NCBI GenBank assembly: GCA_004322275.1
Contig: SCTA01000032.1
Coordinates: 50,667-114,666, forward strand
DNA from: a bacterium
Lineage (GTDB): Bacteria > Desulfobacterota > Deferrisomatia > Deferrisomatales > BM512
DNA length: 64,000 nucleotides
Direction of reading: 5' to 3'
In this document: piece after piece, positions 55,118 through 63,865 of the stretch
Numbering within the stretch: position 1 is the first letter of the stretch
Layout of the letters: each line of letters begins with the position of its first letter
Position numbers and translations under genes: made by a program
The notes under the pieces: generated by a model
What the model was told of the DNA's origin: nothing
Database searches by the model: none
Seen by the model: the letters and a program-made list of their open reading frames with translations, nothing else

Positions 55118-55145
55118 AAATTCACGGGGGGAGTTATATAAAAGG

Positions 55146-56603
55146 ATGAAAAAAACAGTTTTTACGGCGTTTTTGCTTGTCTTGTTCGCCGCCGTTTCTC
55201 CCGCGCTCGCCGAAAAGTGCGGCACCGGCCTTCGCAGCGCGAGGGAAGGGATATTCAAGCCCGCTCCGCCTCTGGCAAGGCGCATCGGCCTTTCCAGTCC
55301 GAGAGTCGTCGTCCCCGTCCCCTTTGAAAACGCGCAAACCCTCCTCACCACGCATTTCCAGCTTGTCTGGGGCAACGACTACGACAGGCTCAATCCCGAC
55401 TGGAGCGACGCCGACGCCGACGGTATTCCTCTGTGGGTCGAGGTAATAGCTGAGAGCCTGGAGTACTCCTTCGACTCCTACGCCTCGATGGGCTATCCGC
55501 CCCCCTACGGGGTGGGCGATTACTATATCGACGTCTACATCGCCAACACGGGGGTGAGGCTTTATTCCGAAGAAACCGGGACTTACAATGAGATAAAGAT
55601 AACCGACCAGCAGAATTATCTGGCCTACACCCAGATCGACCGCGACTATTCGGTCGCCTTTTTCGTCTTCAACGACAATTTTTCCGGCTACGGCTCCAAC
55701 GAAATCCCGGCGCTGAGGGCCACCTGCGCCCACGAGCTTTTTCACGCCGTCCAGCGCGGCGCGGGCTATCCCTGGGACGCCGAGAGCCCGGAAGACGGCC
55801 CCGACTACATCGATAATGAGCGCTGGTCAGTCGAGGGTTGGTGGATCGAGGCTTCGGCGACCTGGATGGAGGAAGAGGCCTACCCCGAGATAAACGACTA
55901 CGCCAGCTACGTCACCAAGTTTCTCACCGCTCCGCAGCTGCCTCTCTTTTACTTTGAAAGCGGCGGCGTTCACCAGTACGGCGCGGCCATCTTCATGGGC
56001 TGGGTCAGGCTGATGTCGCCGGGGCAGGAGACCTTGCTGGGAATTCTTAACGAAGCCTATCCGCAGGGGCTTGAGCCCTCTATCAGAAAGTACGTCTCCC
56101 TCTACTCGGGAGACACCCTCGAAGACTCGGTGGCGAAGTTCTGGAGCCTCGCCATACACCCGTGGGACAAGTGGCCGGACGGCGCACTCTACGTCTCCGC
56201 TACTTACGGAGCCCCGAGAATCTACGCCGATATCGCCTCCACTCCAGACAGCTTCGATCCCCCGGTGGGCAAGGCGCCGGGAAGGTTCGGAGCGAATCTC
56301 TACACCGTCGCCCCCGCGCTTCTCCCGATAGAAGTTTCGCTAAAGCCCGACGACTCTTCCGAAGAACTGACTCTGGCCCTTTCGGCCTACGGCAGTTCCG
56401 CCGTGACCCTTCCCGATCTCTCCCTCCCTCTGGTCCCGCCGGAAGGAGGAGGAGCGCCCGCTTACGCCGCCGTGGTTAACACCTCCCCAGGCGAGGGCAC
56501 CGCGTACTACCGCTTCATCCTGGGAACGCCGGAAGGTTTGGGCGGCGGGGGTTCAGGCGGAGGGTGCTTTCTTGAGGCGCTTCGCTTTCCTCTCTTCCCC
56601 TGA
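55146..56603 (+). CDS. Secreted HExxH metalloprotease (MXAN_6640-like)
   Basis: 485 residues with signal peptide (residues 1-22, ending ALAEK). The zinc motif HELFH (about residue 198-202) and the Glu-rich EGWWIEASATWMEE downstream define a putative gluzincin. The N-terminal region NPDWSDADADGIPLWVEVIA, then SLEYSFDSY, is typical of the MXAN_6640 group. The C-terminus is Gly-rich and ends GGGGSGGGCFLEALRFPLFP, similar to but shorter than the Cys-Phe-Ile C-terminal sorting signals of deltaproteobacteria. It probably acts on the cell surface or outside. Third in a run of exported proteins. Confidence 0.8.
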   Translation: MKKTVFTAFLLVLFAAVSPALAEKCGTGLRSAREGIFKPAPPLARRIGLSSPRVVVPVPFENAQTLLTTHFQLVWGNDYDRLNPDWSDADADGIPLWVEVIAESLEYSFDSYASMGYPPPYGVGDYYIDVYIANTGVRLYSEETGTYNEIKITDQQNYLAYTQIDRDYSVAFFVFNDNFSGYGSNEIPALRATCAHELFHAVQRGAGYPWDAESPEDGPDYIDNERWSVEGWWIEASATWMEEEAYPEINDYASYVTKFLTAPQLPLFYFESGGVHQYGAAIFMGWVRLMSPGQETLLGILNEAYPQGLEPSIRKYVSLYSGDTLEDSVAKFWSLAIHPWDKWPDGALYVSATYGAPRIYADIASTPDSFDPPVGKAPGRFGANLYTVAPALLPIEVSLKPDDSSEELTLALSAYGSSAVTLPDLSLPLVPPEGGGAPAYAAVVNTSPGEGTAYYRFILGTPEGLGGGGSGGGCFLEALRFPLFP

Positions 56604-56623
56604 GAGCTGAATTCCCAAACAAA

Positions 56624-56655
56624 AAAAGGCGGACCCCTCAAAGGTCCGCCTTTTC
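56624..56655. terminator. Bidirectional terminator between the metalloprotease and helicase genes
   Basis: AAAGGCGGACC, loop CCTCAAA, GGTCCGCCTTTT. Serves both converging genes. Confidence 0.85.
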
Positions 56656-56675
56656 TATTTAGGCTATCGAATCGT

Positions 56676-57809
56676 TCAGGCGGTCTTTTGATTGGCCGGG
56701 TGAAGTATTTGCCTGCGCTCTATCTTCGCGGAGAGGGTTCTCTCGATGGCGCGGACGAGGCCGTGGTCCTCGCTGGTGATTAGGGTGTGCGCGCTGCCGG
56801 TGCGCTCGGCGCGGCCGGTGCGCCCGATGCGGTGGGTGTAGGCCTCGACGGTAGCGGGCATGTCGTAGTTGATGACGTGCGTGATGAGGCTTACGTCGAT
56901 GCCGCGCGCCGCGATGTCGGTGGCGACCATTATGCGGAACTTGCCGGACTTGAAGCCGCTGAGGGCGATCTGGCGCTGGTTCTGCGAAAGGTTGCCCTGC
57001 AGGGAGGTCGCGGTGTGTCCGGCCTTCCCGAGCGCTTCGGCGAGCCTTTTGGCCCTGTGCTTGGTGCGGGTGAAGACCAGCACCGAGCCGGAATCGTTCT
57101 TGTGAAGGAGCCTGAGCAGTACCGGCGTCTTCTGGGTCTGGTCGTTGACCGGGTAAAGCGCCTGTTCAACGGTAGCGACGGGCTTGGCGTAATCCACCTC
57201 CACCGTCACGGCGTCTTTAAGCACCGCTTCGGTGAGTTTTCGCACCTCTGCCGGCATTGTGGCGGAAAAGAGCAGCGTCTGACGCGCCACGGGGACCCGG
57301 GCGATGATGCGCTTGATGTCCGGGAAAAAGCCCATGTCGAACATCTGGTCGGCTTCGTCGAGGACAAGGGTCTTGACGCCGGAGAGGTCGCAGGTGCCTT
57401 TTTTGAGATGATCCAGCAGCCTGCCGGGGCACGCGACGATCACGTCGGGGTTTCTTCTGAGGTTCTGGACCTGTACGGTCATGCTCACGCCGCCGTAGAC
57501 GGTGATGATGTTTATGCGGTTCTTGCCGGAAAGTTCGATGAAACTGTCTTTTATCTGTTCGGCGAGCTCGCGGGTCGGGGCTATTACCAGCACCCGCGTC
57601 TTCACTGATTTTTCTTTATACAGGTTGTGAAGTATCGGCAGCGCGAAGGCCGCCGTTTTGCCTGTTCCCGTCTGCGCCAGGCCGAGAAGATCGCGGCCGG
57701 ACAAAACGTGGGGAATCGCCTTTTGCTGGATGGGCGTGGGGGTTGCGTAGCCCAGCGTTTTGATGGATTCCATCAGCGCGGGCGAGAGTTTCAGTGAATC
57801 GAAGGTCAA
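56676..57809 (-). CDS. DEAD-box RNA helicase (RhlE-like)
   Basis: 377 residues, a minimal two-RecA-domain helicase. Q motif ATPTPIQQKAIPH, motif I AQTGTGKTAAF, Ia PTRELAEQI, II DEAD, III SATMP, IV VFTRTKHRAK, V ATDIAARGIDV and VI HRIGRTGRAE are all there. Only about 40 residues follow motif VI, so it lacks the long basic tail of RhlE or CsdA. It unwinds short RNA duplexes in ribosome assembly or RNA decay. The gene ends at a bidirectional terminator; its promoter should lie in 57810-57989, where I see no clear boxes. Confidence 0.94.
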   Translation of the reverse strand: MTFDSLKLSPALMESIKTLGYATPTPIQQKAIPHVLSGRDLLGLAQTGTGKTAAFALPILHNLYKEKSVKTRVLVIAPTRELAEQIKDSFIELSGKNRINIITVYGGVSMTVQVQNLRRNPDVIVACPGRLLDHLKKGTCDLSGVKTLVLDEADQMFDMGFFPDIKRIIARVPVARQTLLFSATMPAEVRKLTEAVLKDAVTVEVDYAKPVATVEQALYPVNDQTQKTPVLLRLLHKNDSGSVLVFTRTKHRAKRLAEALGKAGHTATSLQGNLSQNQRQIALSGFKSGKFRIMVATDIAARGIDVSLITHVINYDMPATVEAYTHRIGRTGRAERTGSAHTLITSEDHGLVRAIERTLSAKIERRQILHPANQKTA

Positions 57810-57989
57810 ATCTAATCCTTTTGATAAGGCAAAGCATTTGGAGCAGGCAACATTGCCTCTCCGGTCTTTTGAAGTTTACGCCTTTTGTCTGTTCGGGATT
57901 TAAAAGACGCGGGAATTCAAGAAGGGAATTGAAATATACACTTAACCCGTCTTAATTACAAATAAATAAAATGATTGAATTTTTCACAT

Positions 57990-58262
57990 TCATATTCCCC
58001 AGCCGATATCGTTGAAATCGTCGGTAAAGACTATGGGTATTCCCGCGGCCTTCGACTGGCGCTTTACGCTTTGCATGAGCCTGTGACTCACCCTGTCGCA
58101 CAGTACGACCACGATGTCGATTCGCTTCGGCAGGGGTTTGTGCTCCACCCTGCGGTTTCTGCCGTCCCAGTGAATAATCTCACGAAAGCCTCTCGCTTCG
58201 AGCTTTGCGGGAAGCGCCCCGAGAGAATCCGACCCGACGATGAGAGCGGCCTGAGACGGCAT
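57990..58262 (-). CDS. DUF2325 small protein
   Basis: 90 residues matching the DUF2325 pattern: ALIVGSDSLGALPAKLEARG, then FREIIHWDGRNRRV, and VLCDRVSHRLMQSVKRQSKA. The fold resembles the alpha/beta Rossmann-like phosphatase or receiver type. The Asp and Ser-Asp residues could bind a phosphate. Function unknown. Divergent from the phosphorelay cluster. Confidence 0.85.
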   Translation of the reverse strand: MPSQAALIVGSDSLGALPAKLEARGFREIIHWDGRNRRVEHKPLPKRIDIVVVLCDRVSHRLMQSVKRQSKAAGIPIVFTDDFNDIGWGI

Positions 58263-58428
58263 ACATCAACTCCTTTAAATTGCGTTAATTACTCCAAATA
58301 TACTTAACCAAAATAATGTGTCAATAGCAATTTTATTGCCCTCATAGTCGGTAGACGTAGGAGGCTGTGATTTTTTCATTTTTCACGTTGGACAGGAGCC
58401 GGGGAGGCGGGTTTATCGACCCTGAAAT

Positions 58429-58456
58429 TTGCTTTCCTGAAACCGGGGATTATAAA
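58429..58456 (+). promoter_or_regulatory. Candidate sigma-70 promoter of the phosphorelay cluster
   Basis: TTGCTT, 16-base spacer, TATAAA, about 65 bases before ATG 58522. Confidence 0.42.
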
Positions 58457-58521
58457 AATTAGTGACGGCGGGTTTTTTTCATTTTTGCGCTACCGGGCGA
58501 ATCAACAAAAAGTGTGAGGCC

Positions 58522-58899
58522 ATGAGTGAAAAACTGCTGATCGTTGACGATACGGAAATGAACCGCAGGCTTTTCAGGGACGTACTGGAGTATCACGGCT
58601 ATGAGGTTGTAGAAGCGGCCGACGGAGCGCAGGGACTGGAAATGGCGAAAATCCATAATCCGGTCCTTGTCCTTCTCGATATACAGATGCCGGTCATGGA
58701 CGGTTTCGACACTCTCGCCGCCTTGCGGAAAGACCCCTTCCTGAAGGGAGTGAAGGTCATAGCCCTGACCTCCTTCGCAATGCGCGGTGACCGGGAGCGG
58801 ATACTGGCGGCCGGATTCGACGATTACCTGTCCAAGCCGGTCGCAATCCTCGAACTGCCCGGCAAGGTGCGCGAATGGCTGAAAAGTCGTGAGGGTTGA
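58522..58899 (+). CDS. Single-domain response regulator (CheY/DivK-like)
   Basis: 125 residues, a receiver domain alone. Acidic pocket Asp-Asp in LIVDDTEM, phosphoacceptor Asp in VLLDIQMPVMDG (about 53), Thr in ALTSF and Lys in LSKPVA are all in place. ATG 58522 has GTGAGG upstream; an earlier ATG at 58462 lacks it. It heads a four-gene run with two histidine kinases, suggesting it is the shuttle of a phosphorelay. Confidence 0.92.
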   Translation: MSEKLLIVDDTEMNRRLFRDVLEYHGYEVVEAADGAQGLEMAKIHNPVLVLLDIQMPVMDGFDTLAALRKDPFLKGVKVIALTSFAMRGDRERILAAGFDDYLSKPVAILELPGKVREWLKSREG

Positions 58900-58982
58900 C
58901 CGCGCCCCCGGGAGCCGGAAGCAAAAGAGCGCAATTTCCCGGGGGAAATCGAGACGAGGCAGAAACCGCGTCGAGGTGTCGA

Positions 58983-60794
58983 ATGGCTGAGATTCAGGGG
59001 AACGCGACGGCGCTATGCAACGCCGAGGGTGAAATAACCGGGGCCAGCGAGTCTGCCCGGGATCTCACGGCGCGCCAAAATGACGAAAAAAATCTCGCCG
59101 AGAGAGAATCGTTCCTCTCCGGCATCCTTGACAGTATTCAGGATGAGATCAGCGTCCTTGACAAGGAGTTGACTATCGTCAGGGTAAACTCCGCGCTGAA
59201 AAGGCGCTTTTCCGGAGGCGGTCCGCTGGTGGGCCGGAAATGTGTCGAGGTTTATCACTGCGGAACCGAGTTCTGCGAAGATTGTCCGAGCCGGATAACC
59301 CTCCGGAGCGGGAAGGTTTCGTCGAAAATTTTTTCAGAAACAAAAAACGGCGCTGTAATCTGGCTGGAACTCGTCACCTTTCCCATCTTCGACCCAAAAA
59401 GAACTCTGGTTACCGGCGTCATAGCGCTTGCGCGGGATATCACCGAACGAAAAAGAGCGGAGGAAGAGTCTCTCCGGCGGCGGGCCGCCGTCGAAAAACT
59501 CAACGGCTCGCTTGTCGAGCTTGCGCGCAACGAAAAAATCTACGGAGGCGACGCCGGGGTTGCTTTCAGGGCGATAACCGAGGCTTCGGCGAGAGCCATG
59601 GCTGTCGGCAGGGTGAGCATCTGGTTTTACACCGGCGGTAATTCGGGCATAGTTTGCAAGGATATGTACGAAGCCCGCCGGGGAACCCACTCAGAGGGGA
59701 TGATTCTTTACGCGCGCGATTATCCCGCGTACTTCAGCGCCCTCGAGGAGGAGTATTGCCTCTGCGCCGACGACGCCCTTGGCGACCCCAGGACGAGCGA
59801 GTTCTCGGAAACATACCTTAGGCCCCTCGGAATCACCTCGATGCTCGACGTCCCGATAATCGTCGCCGACAAGACAATCGGCCTGGTCTGCCATGAGCAT
59901 ACCGGCACCCCCCGCAAATGGACCGTAGAGGAACAGAGTTACGCAACCGCCGTAGCGGGTTTCGCCTCCATGTCTCTTGAAATCCTTGCGAGAAAAAGGG
60001 CTGAAGAAGGCGTCAGGAAACTGAACGATGAACTGGAGCAGAAGGTCGGGGAAAGGACGAGGCAGCTACTCTCGGCCCAGGAAGAGCTTATCCGCAAAGA
60101 GAAACTCGCCATACTGGGCCAGCTTTCGGGCAGCGTGGGCCATGAGCTCAGAAATCCTCTGGGAGTCATGAACAACGCGGTCTTTTACCTGAAAATGGTT
60201 CTTTCCGATCCCCCCGGCAACGTCAGAGAATACCTGGACATCATCAAAAACGAGATCGACAACTCGGAACGCATAATCGCCGATCTTCTCGACTTCGCCC
60301 GCACGAAAAAACCGCAAATCAGGACGATGACGGTTCGTGAGATCGTGGAAGCAGGTCTCGACAGATGCCCGATACCCGAAAACGTCGCGGTCGAGTTCGC
60401 GATTCCTGAGGATATCCCGCCTCTCAGGGCGGATCCGCTCCAGATGGGACAGGTCTTCCAGAACCTTTTCGTCAACGCGGTTCAGGCCATGCCGGGAGGG
60501 GGAAGTTTGCGCGTCGGCGCGAAAATAAAACCCGGTGCCACGGGCCTCGAACCCGATTTCATTGAAATATCGGCAGCCGATACCGGCGAAGGAATACTGG
60601 AGGAGAATCTGGGGAAAATTTTCCAGCCGCTCTTCACCACAAAGGCAAAAGGCATAGGCCTGGGGCTGGTCGTCTGCAGAAACCTGACCGAATTGAACGG
60701 CGGAAAAATACGGGTGGAGAGCAGGCCGGGAGAGGGTACGGTCTTTACCGTTTCTTTGCCCGCCGCCGGGACCGGCATGGGGGAAAGCCAATGA
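58983..60794 (+). CDS. PAS-GAF sensor histidine kinase
   Basis: 603 residues, cytoplasmic, no membrane helix. A PAS domain (about 45-170) carries a Cys-rich insert (RKCVEVYHCGTEFCEDCPSR) like that in redox-sensing PAS domains. A GAF domain (about 180-340) and a coiled coil follow. HisKA has the phosphoacceptor His in GHELRNPLGVMN, and HATPase has N in VNAVQAMPGGG, DTGEGI and GIGLGLVV. ATG 58983 is preferred (GAGG nearby); the frame is open to 58896. It overlaps the double-receiver gene by 4 bases. Confidence 0.92.
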   Translation: MAEIQGNATALCNAEGEITGASESARDLTARQNDEKNLAERESFLSGILDSIQDEISVLDKELTIVRVNSALKRRFSGGGPLVGRKCVEVYHCGTEFCEDCPSRITLRSGKVSSKIFSETKNGAVIWLELVTFPIFDPKRTLVTGVIALARDITERKRAEEESLRRRAAVEKLNGSLVELARNEKIYGGDAGVAFRAITEASARAMAVGRVSIWFYTGGNSGIVCKDMYEARRGTHSEGMILYARDYPAYFSALEEEYCLCADDALGDPRTSEFSETYLRPLGITSMLDVPIIVADKTIGLVCHEHTGTPRKWTVEEQSYATAVAGFASMSLEILARKRAEEGVRKLNDELEQKVGERTRQLLSAQEELIRKEKLAILGQLSGSVGHELRNPLGVMNNAVFYLKMVLSDPPGNVREYLDIIKNEIDNSERIIADLLDFARTKKPQIRTMTVREIVEAGLDRCPIPENVAVEFAIPEDIPPLRADPLQMGQVFQNLFVNAVQAMPGGGSLRVGAKIKPGATGLEPDFIEISAADTGEGILEENLGKIFQPLFTTKAKGIGLGLVVCRNLTELNGGKIRVESRPGEGTVFTVSLPAAGTGMGESQ

Positions 60795-61549
60795 AGGATA
60801 CCTTCAGAATACTGGTGGTCGACGACGACCGGCGGATGGTCAAGACCATTTGCGACATCCTGACTTTCAAGGGCTACCTGTACGAAACCGCCTTTACGGG
60901 CGAAGAGGCCGTGGAGAAGGTAAAGACCCTTGAACCGGACTGCGTGCTTATGGACCTTCGGATGCCCGGAATCGACGGAATAGAGACGCTGAAGATACTA
61001 AAAAACCTGTCTCCCGGCCTTCCGGTGCTGATGATGAGCGCTTATGCGACGGAAATTCAGGAGGAGGCGGCGGAGCTGGAGGGAGCGTTTAAAATCCTCC
61101 CCAAGCCCATCGACATTCAATTGCTTCTCTCCTTTCTCTCTCTCCTTCGGAAGGAGAAAAGCATCCTCGTCGTGGACGACGACCCGGATTTTTGCAGAAC
61201 CCTCAGTGCCATACTTCGGGCAAGGGACTATCAGGTCGAGACCGAGTCCGATCCCGACAAGGTTCTCGCCCACATGGAGGATAAATATCAGCTCGTCGTC
61301 ATACTCGATATAAAGATCGGAAACACCGGCGGACTTGAGACTATGGAGAAGATACGCGCCAGATATCCTACGAAACCGGTGATTCTGGCTACGGCCTGCC
61401 GGGACGAGATGCTGGATTCGATTGAAAAGGGACTGAAGATAGGCGCCCATTCCTTCATCTATAAAAATTACGAGGAAAAGGAGCTGCTGGAGATGATCGA
61501 GCGGATTCGCCAAAAGAAGCTCAGGGCGTTTCTCGGCGAATCTTTTTAG
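60791..61549 (+). CDS. Double-receiver response regulator
   Basis: 252 residues: two receiver domains, about 1-115 and 118-245, with no output domain. The first has DDDRRM, Asp in VLMDLRMPGIDG and Lys in LPKPID. The second has VVDDDPDF, Asp in ILDIKIGNTGG and Lys in IYKNYE. Both appear able to take phosphate, so it could act as a phosphate sink or relay. Overlaps the preceding kinase gene. Confidence 0.9.
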   Translation: MKDTFRILVVDDDRRMVKTICDILTFKGYLYETAFTGEEAVEKVKTLEPDCVLMDLRMPGIDGIETLKILKNLSPGLPVLMMSAYATEIQEEAAELEGAFKILPKPIDIQLLLSFLSLLRKEKSILVVDDDPDFCRTLSAILRARDYQVETESDPDKVLAHMEDKYQLVVILDIKIGNTGGLETMEKIRARYPTKPVILATACRDEMLDSIEKGLKIGAHSFIYKNYEEKELLEMIERIRQKKLRAFLGESF

Positions 61550-61567
61550 GAGAAGGTGAATGCAGCC

Positions 61568-63181
61568 ATGAAAAAATCCCGCATCCTGATCATAGACGAC
61601 GACCCCGGCCTGCGGAGGACCCTCTCGGACATACTCGGCCTCAGAGGGTTTGAGCCTCTGACCGCGAAAACCGGGAGGGAAGGTCTATCGTCCCTGATGG
61701 ATAATTCCGTCAGCCTGGTCCTTCTCGATATCGGACTCCCGGACATCTCCGGAATCGAGGTGCTGAAAAAAATCAAAGAGGGGTTTCCTTCAACCGAAGT
61801 AATCATCCTGACCGGGAACGCCACTCTGGACAGCGCTATCGAGGCGACCAACACCGGCGCTTTCTCCTATCTGGTAAAGCCCTATGAAATAGAGCAGTTG
61901 ACGATTCATATCCGGCGGGCGATTGAAAAGCGGCAGACCGAAAAAGCCCTGAGGGAAAGCGAGGATCGCTACCGGCTGCTGGTGAAAAGCGCTCCCGACG
62001 CCATTTTCGTAAAGAGAGGGGGAGTGATCCATTTCGTAAACGATGCGGGGGTCCGGCTTCTCGTTGCAAAAGGGGCGGAGCAGTTAATCGGGAAACCCGT
62101 CATGTCGGTTATCCACCCCGATTACAGGGAACCAGTGGGCGGGTGGCTGAAACTTCTTGAGGAGCATGGCGACGTCAGCGCGCCCCTTGAAATAAGGTTT
62201 GTGCGCTTTGACAACACACCGGTCGACGTGGAGGCGGTGGGAACCCGCATCGTTTATCAGGGCAAGCCGGCCGTTCAGGTCATCATGCGCGACATCACCG
62301 AGCGCAAGCAAAAAGAGCTTCTGATACGGAAGCTGAACGCCGAGCTTGAGAAGCGGGTGGAGGAGCGGACGAGGGAACTGGAGTTTCGCAGGCGGGAAGC
62401 CGAGGCTGCGAGGATTGAAGCCGAACTGGCGAACAGCGCCAAGTCCGACTTTCTGGCCAACGTGAGCCACGAGCTTCGCACCCCCCTGAATTCCGTAATC
62501 GGCTTCTCACAGGTCCTGCTGGACGAGATGTACGGCCCCCTGAACCCCAGACAGAAAGGGTACGTGGGAAACATATTCTCAAACGGCAACCGCCTGCTGG
62601 GTCTGATCGACAACATCCTCGATCTGGTCAACCTCGAAACCGGAGAGGCGCATCTGGAACTCTCCCGGTTCCCTCTGAGGAGCTTGCTTGAAGGGGTAGT
62701 TGAGATGGAAAAGGAAAAGGCCGCCGAGCAGGGGATCACGATTTCCCTGGATATCTCCCCCTCGTCGGAGGTGGATATCGAGGCCGACGAGCGGCTGCTA
62801 AAGCAGATATTGTACAATCTGATCAGTAATGCCGTGAACTTCTCGACGGTATGGGGTTTTGTCCGGGTCAGCTCCCGCAGGGTATCTGCCGGGAATCCGT
62901 TTTACGCCGGAGGGCGAAGAGCGGAGAATCAGCCGGAAGATTTCATCGAGGTCTCCGTGGAAGACACGGGCATGGGTATAAAATCCGAGGACATGGGGAA
63001 ACTCTTCACGGAATTCAAGCAGCTTGAATCCCCCAGCATCAAAAGACACAAAGGAATCGGCCTGGGGCTGGTGCTGGCGAAACGGCTTGTGGAACTCCAC
63101 GGGGGGACGGTCAGGGCCGAGAGCCAGTTCGGCAAGGGATCGAGATTTTCCCTCACGATTCCTCTGAAGAGAGCGGCGTAG
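61568..63181 (+). CDS. Receiver-PAS hybrid histidine kinase
   Basis: 537 residues with the order receiver (1-120: IDDDPGL, Asp in LLDIGLPDISG), PAS (135-255), coiled coil, HisKA with His in VSHELRTPLNSV, and HATPase (NLISNAVNF, DTGMGIKSEDMG, GLGLVLAKRLVELHGG). The receiver precedes the kinase, so phosphorylation at its N-terminus could control kinase activity. ATG 61568 follows AGGAGAAGG at 10 bases. The next gene, tag, is 12 bases away, which suggests co-transcription but not shared function. Confidence 0.93.
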   Translation: MKKSRILIIDDDPGLRRTLSDILGLRGFEPLTAKTGREGLSSLMDNSVSLVLLDIGLPDISGIEVLKKIKEGFPSTEVIILTGNATLDSAIEATNTGAFSYLVKPYEIEQLTIHIRRAIEKRQTEKALRESEDRYRLLVKSAPDAIFVKRGGVIHFVNDAGVRLLVAKGAEQLIGKPVMSVIHPDYREPVGGWLKLLEEHGDVSAPLEIRFVRFDNTPVDVEAVGTRIVYQGKPAVQVIMRDITERKQKELLIRKLNAELEKRVEERTRELEFRRREAEAARIEAELANSAKSDFLANVSHELRTPLNSVIGFSQVLLDEMYGPLNPRQKGYVGNIFSNGNRLLGLIDNILDLVNLETGEAHLELSRFPLRSLLEGVVEMEKEKAAEQGITISLDISPSSEVDIEADERLLKQILYNLISNAVNFSTVWGFVRVSSRRVSAGNPFYAGGRRAENQPEDFIEVSVEDTGMGIKSEDMGKLFTEFKQLESPSIKRHKGIGLGLVLAKRLVELHGGTVRAESQFGKGSRFSLTIPLKRAA

Positions 63182-63193
63182 GAAAGAGGGATT

Positions 63194-63775
63194 ATGACCG
63201 GAAAAGCAGAAACCAGAAAACGCTGCGACTGGACGGGCGGCAATCCGCTCATGGTCGAATATCACGACAGGGAATGGGGAACTCCGGTACACGACGACAC
63301 GAGACTCTTTGAATTTCTCATCCTCGAAGGGGCGCAGGCCGGGCTCTCGTGGCAGACGGTTCTGAACAAACGGGAAAACTACCGGAAGGCTTTCGAGGGC
63401 TTCGACGCCCGGAAGATCGCCCTTTACGGAGAAGAGGAGGTGGAACGGCTCCTCGATAATCCGGGAATCATCCGCAACCGCCTCAAGATCGCCGCGACCA
63501 TCCGCAACGCCCAAAAGTTTCTGGAGGTCCGGGAAGAATTCGGCTCCTTCGACGCCTATATCTGGCGGTTCACCGGAGGCGTGCCCCTGGACCACAAGGT
63601 CCGCTCGATGAAAGAGATTCCTGCTACCACCCAAGAATCCGACGCAATGAGCAGGGATTTGCTGAAAAGAGGGTTCAAGTTCGCCGGTTCAACCATCTGC
63701 TATGCCTTCATGCAGGCGGTGGGGATGGTCAACGACCATCAGGTGGATTGTTTCAGGTACAAGGCAGTAAAGTAG
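63194..63775 (+). CDS. tag: DNA-3-methyladenine glycosylase I
   Basis: 193 residues, removes 3-methyladenine from alkylated DNA in base-excision repair. Family features: RCDWTGGNPLM near the N-terminus (zinc Cys), YHDREWGTPVHDD, LEGAQAGLSWQTVLNKRENY with the catalytic Glu, and TICYAFMQAVGMVNDH with the last zinc ligands. Full length. Confidence 0.94.
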   Translation: MTGKAETRKRCDWTGGNPLMVEYHDREWGTPVHDDTRLFEFLILEGAQAGLSWQTVLNKRENYRKAFEGFDARKIALYGEEEVERLLDNPGIIRNRLKIAATIRNAQKFLEVREEFGSFDAYIWRFTGGVPLDHKVRSMKEIPATTQESDAMSRDLLKRGFKFAGSTICYAFMQAVGMVNDHQVDCFRYKAVK

Positions 63776-63776
63776 G

Positions 63777-63809
63777 GTGCCGTTAGCCGCAAAGCGGCGT
63801 AACGCACCA
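63777..63809. repeat. Short palindromic repeat (GCCGC..GCGGC type)
   Basis: GGTGCCGTTAGCCGC/GCGGCGTAACGCACC, nearly identical to 33927-33959, and placed just after the stop of a gene in both cases. Confidence 0.72.
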
Positions 63810-63817
63810 TTCTTCAG

Positions 63818-63849
63818 TCGTCATTCTCGCGCGAAGCGCGGGAAACCAG
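63818..63849. repeat. Short palindromic repeat (TCATTCTCGCG type)
   Basis: Hairpin TTCTCGCGC/GCGCGGGAA, matching 33969-34000 at nearly every base. Confidence 0.7.
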
Positions 63850-63865
63850 TGACTTTTGTTTGCTT

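Noticed and set aside
58896..58982. TTG-initiated N-terminal extension of the PAS-GAF kinase
   Set aside because: It overlaps the preceding stop, is low-complexity, and ATG 58983 has a proper ribosome site.
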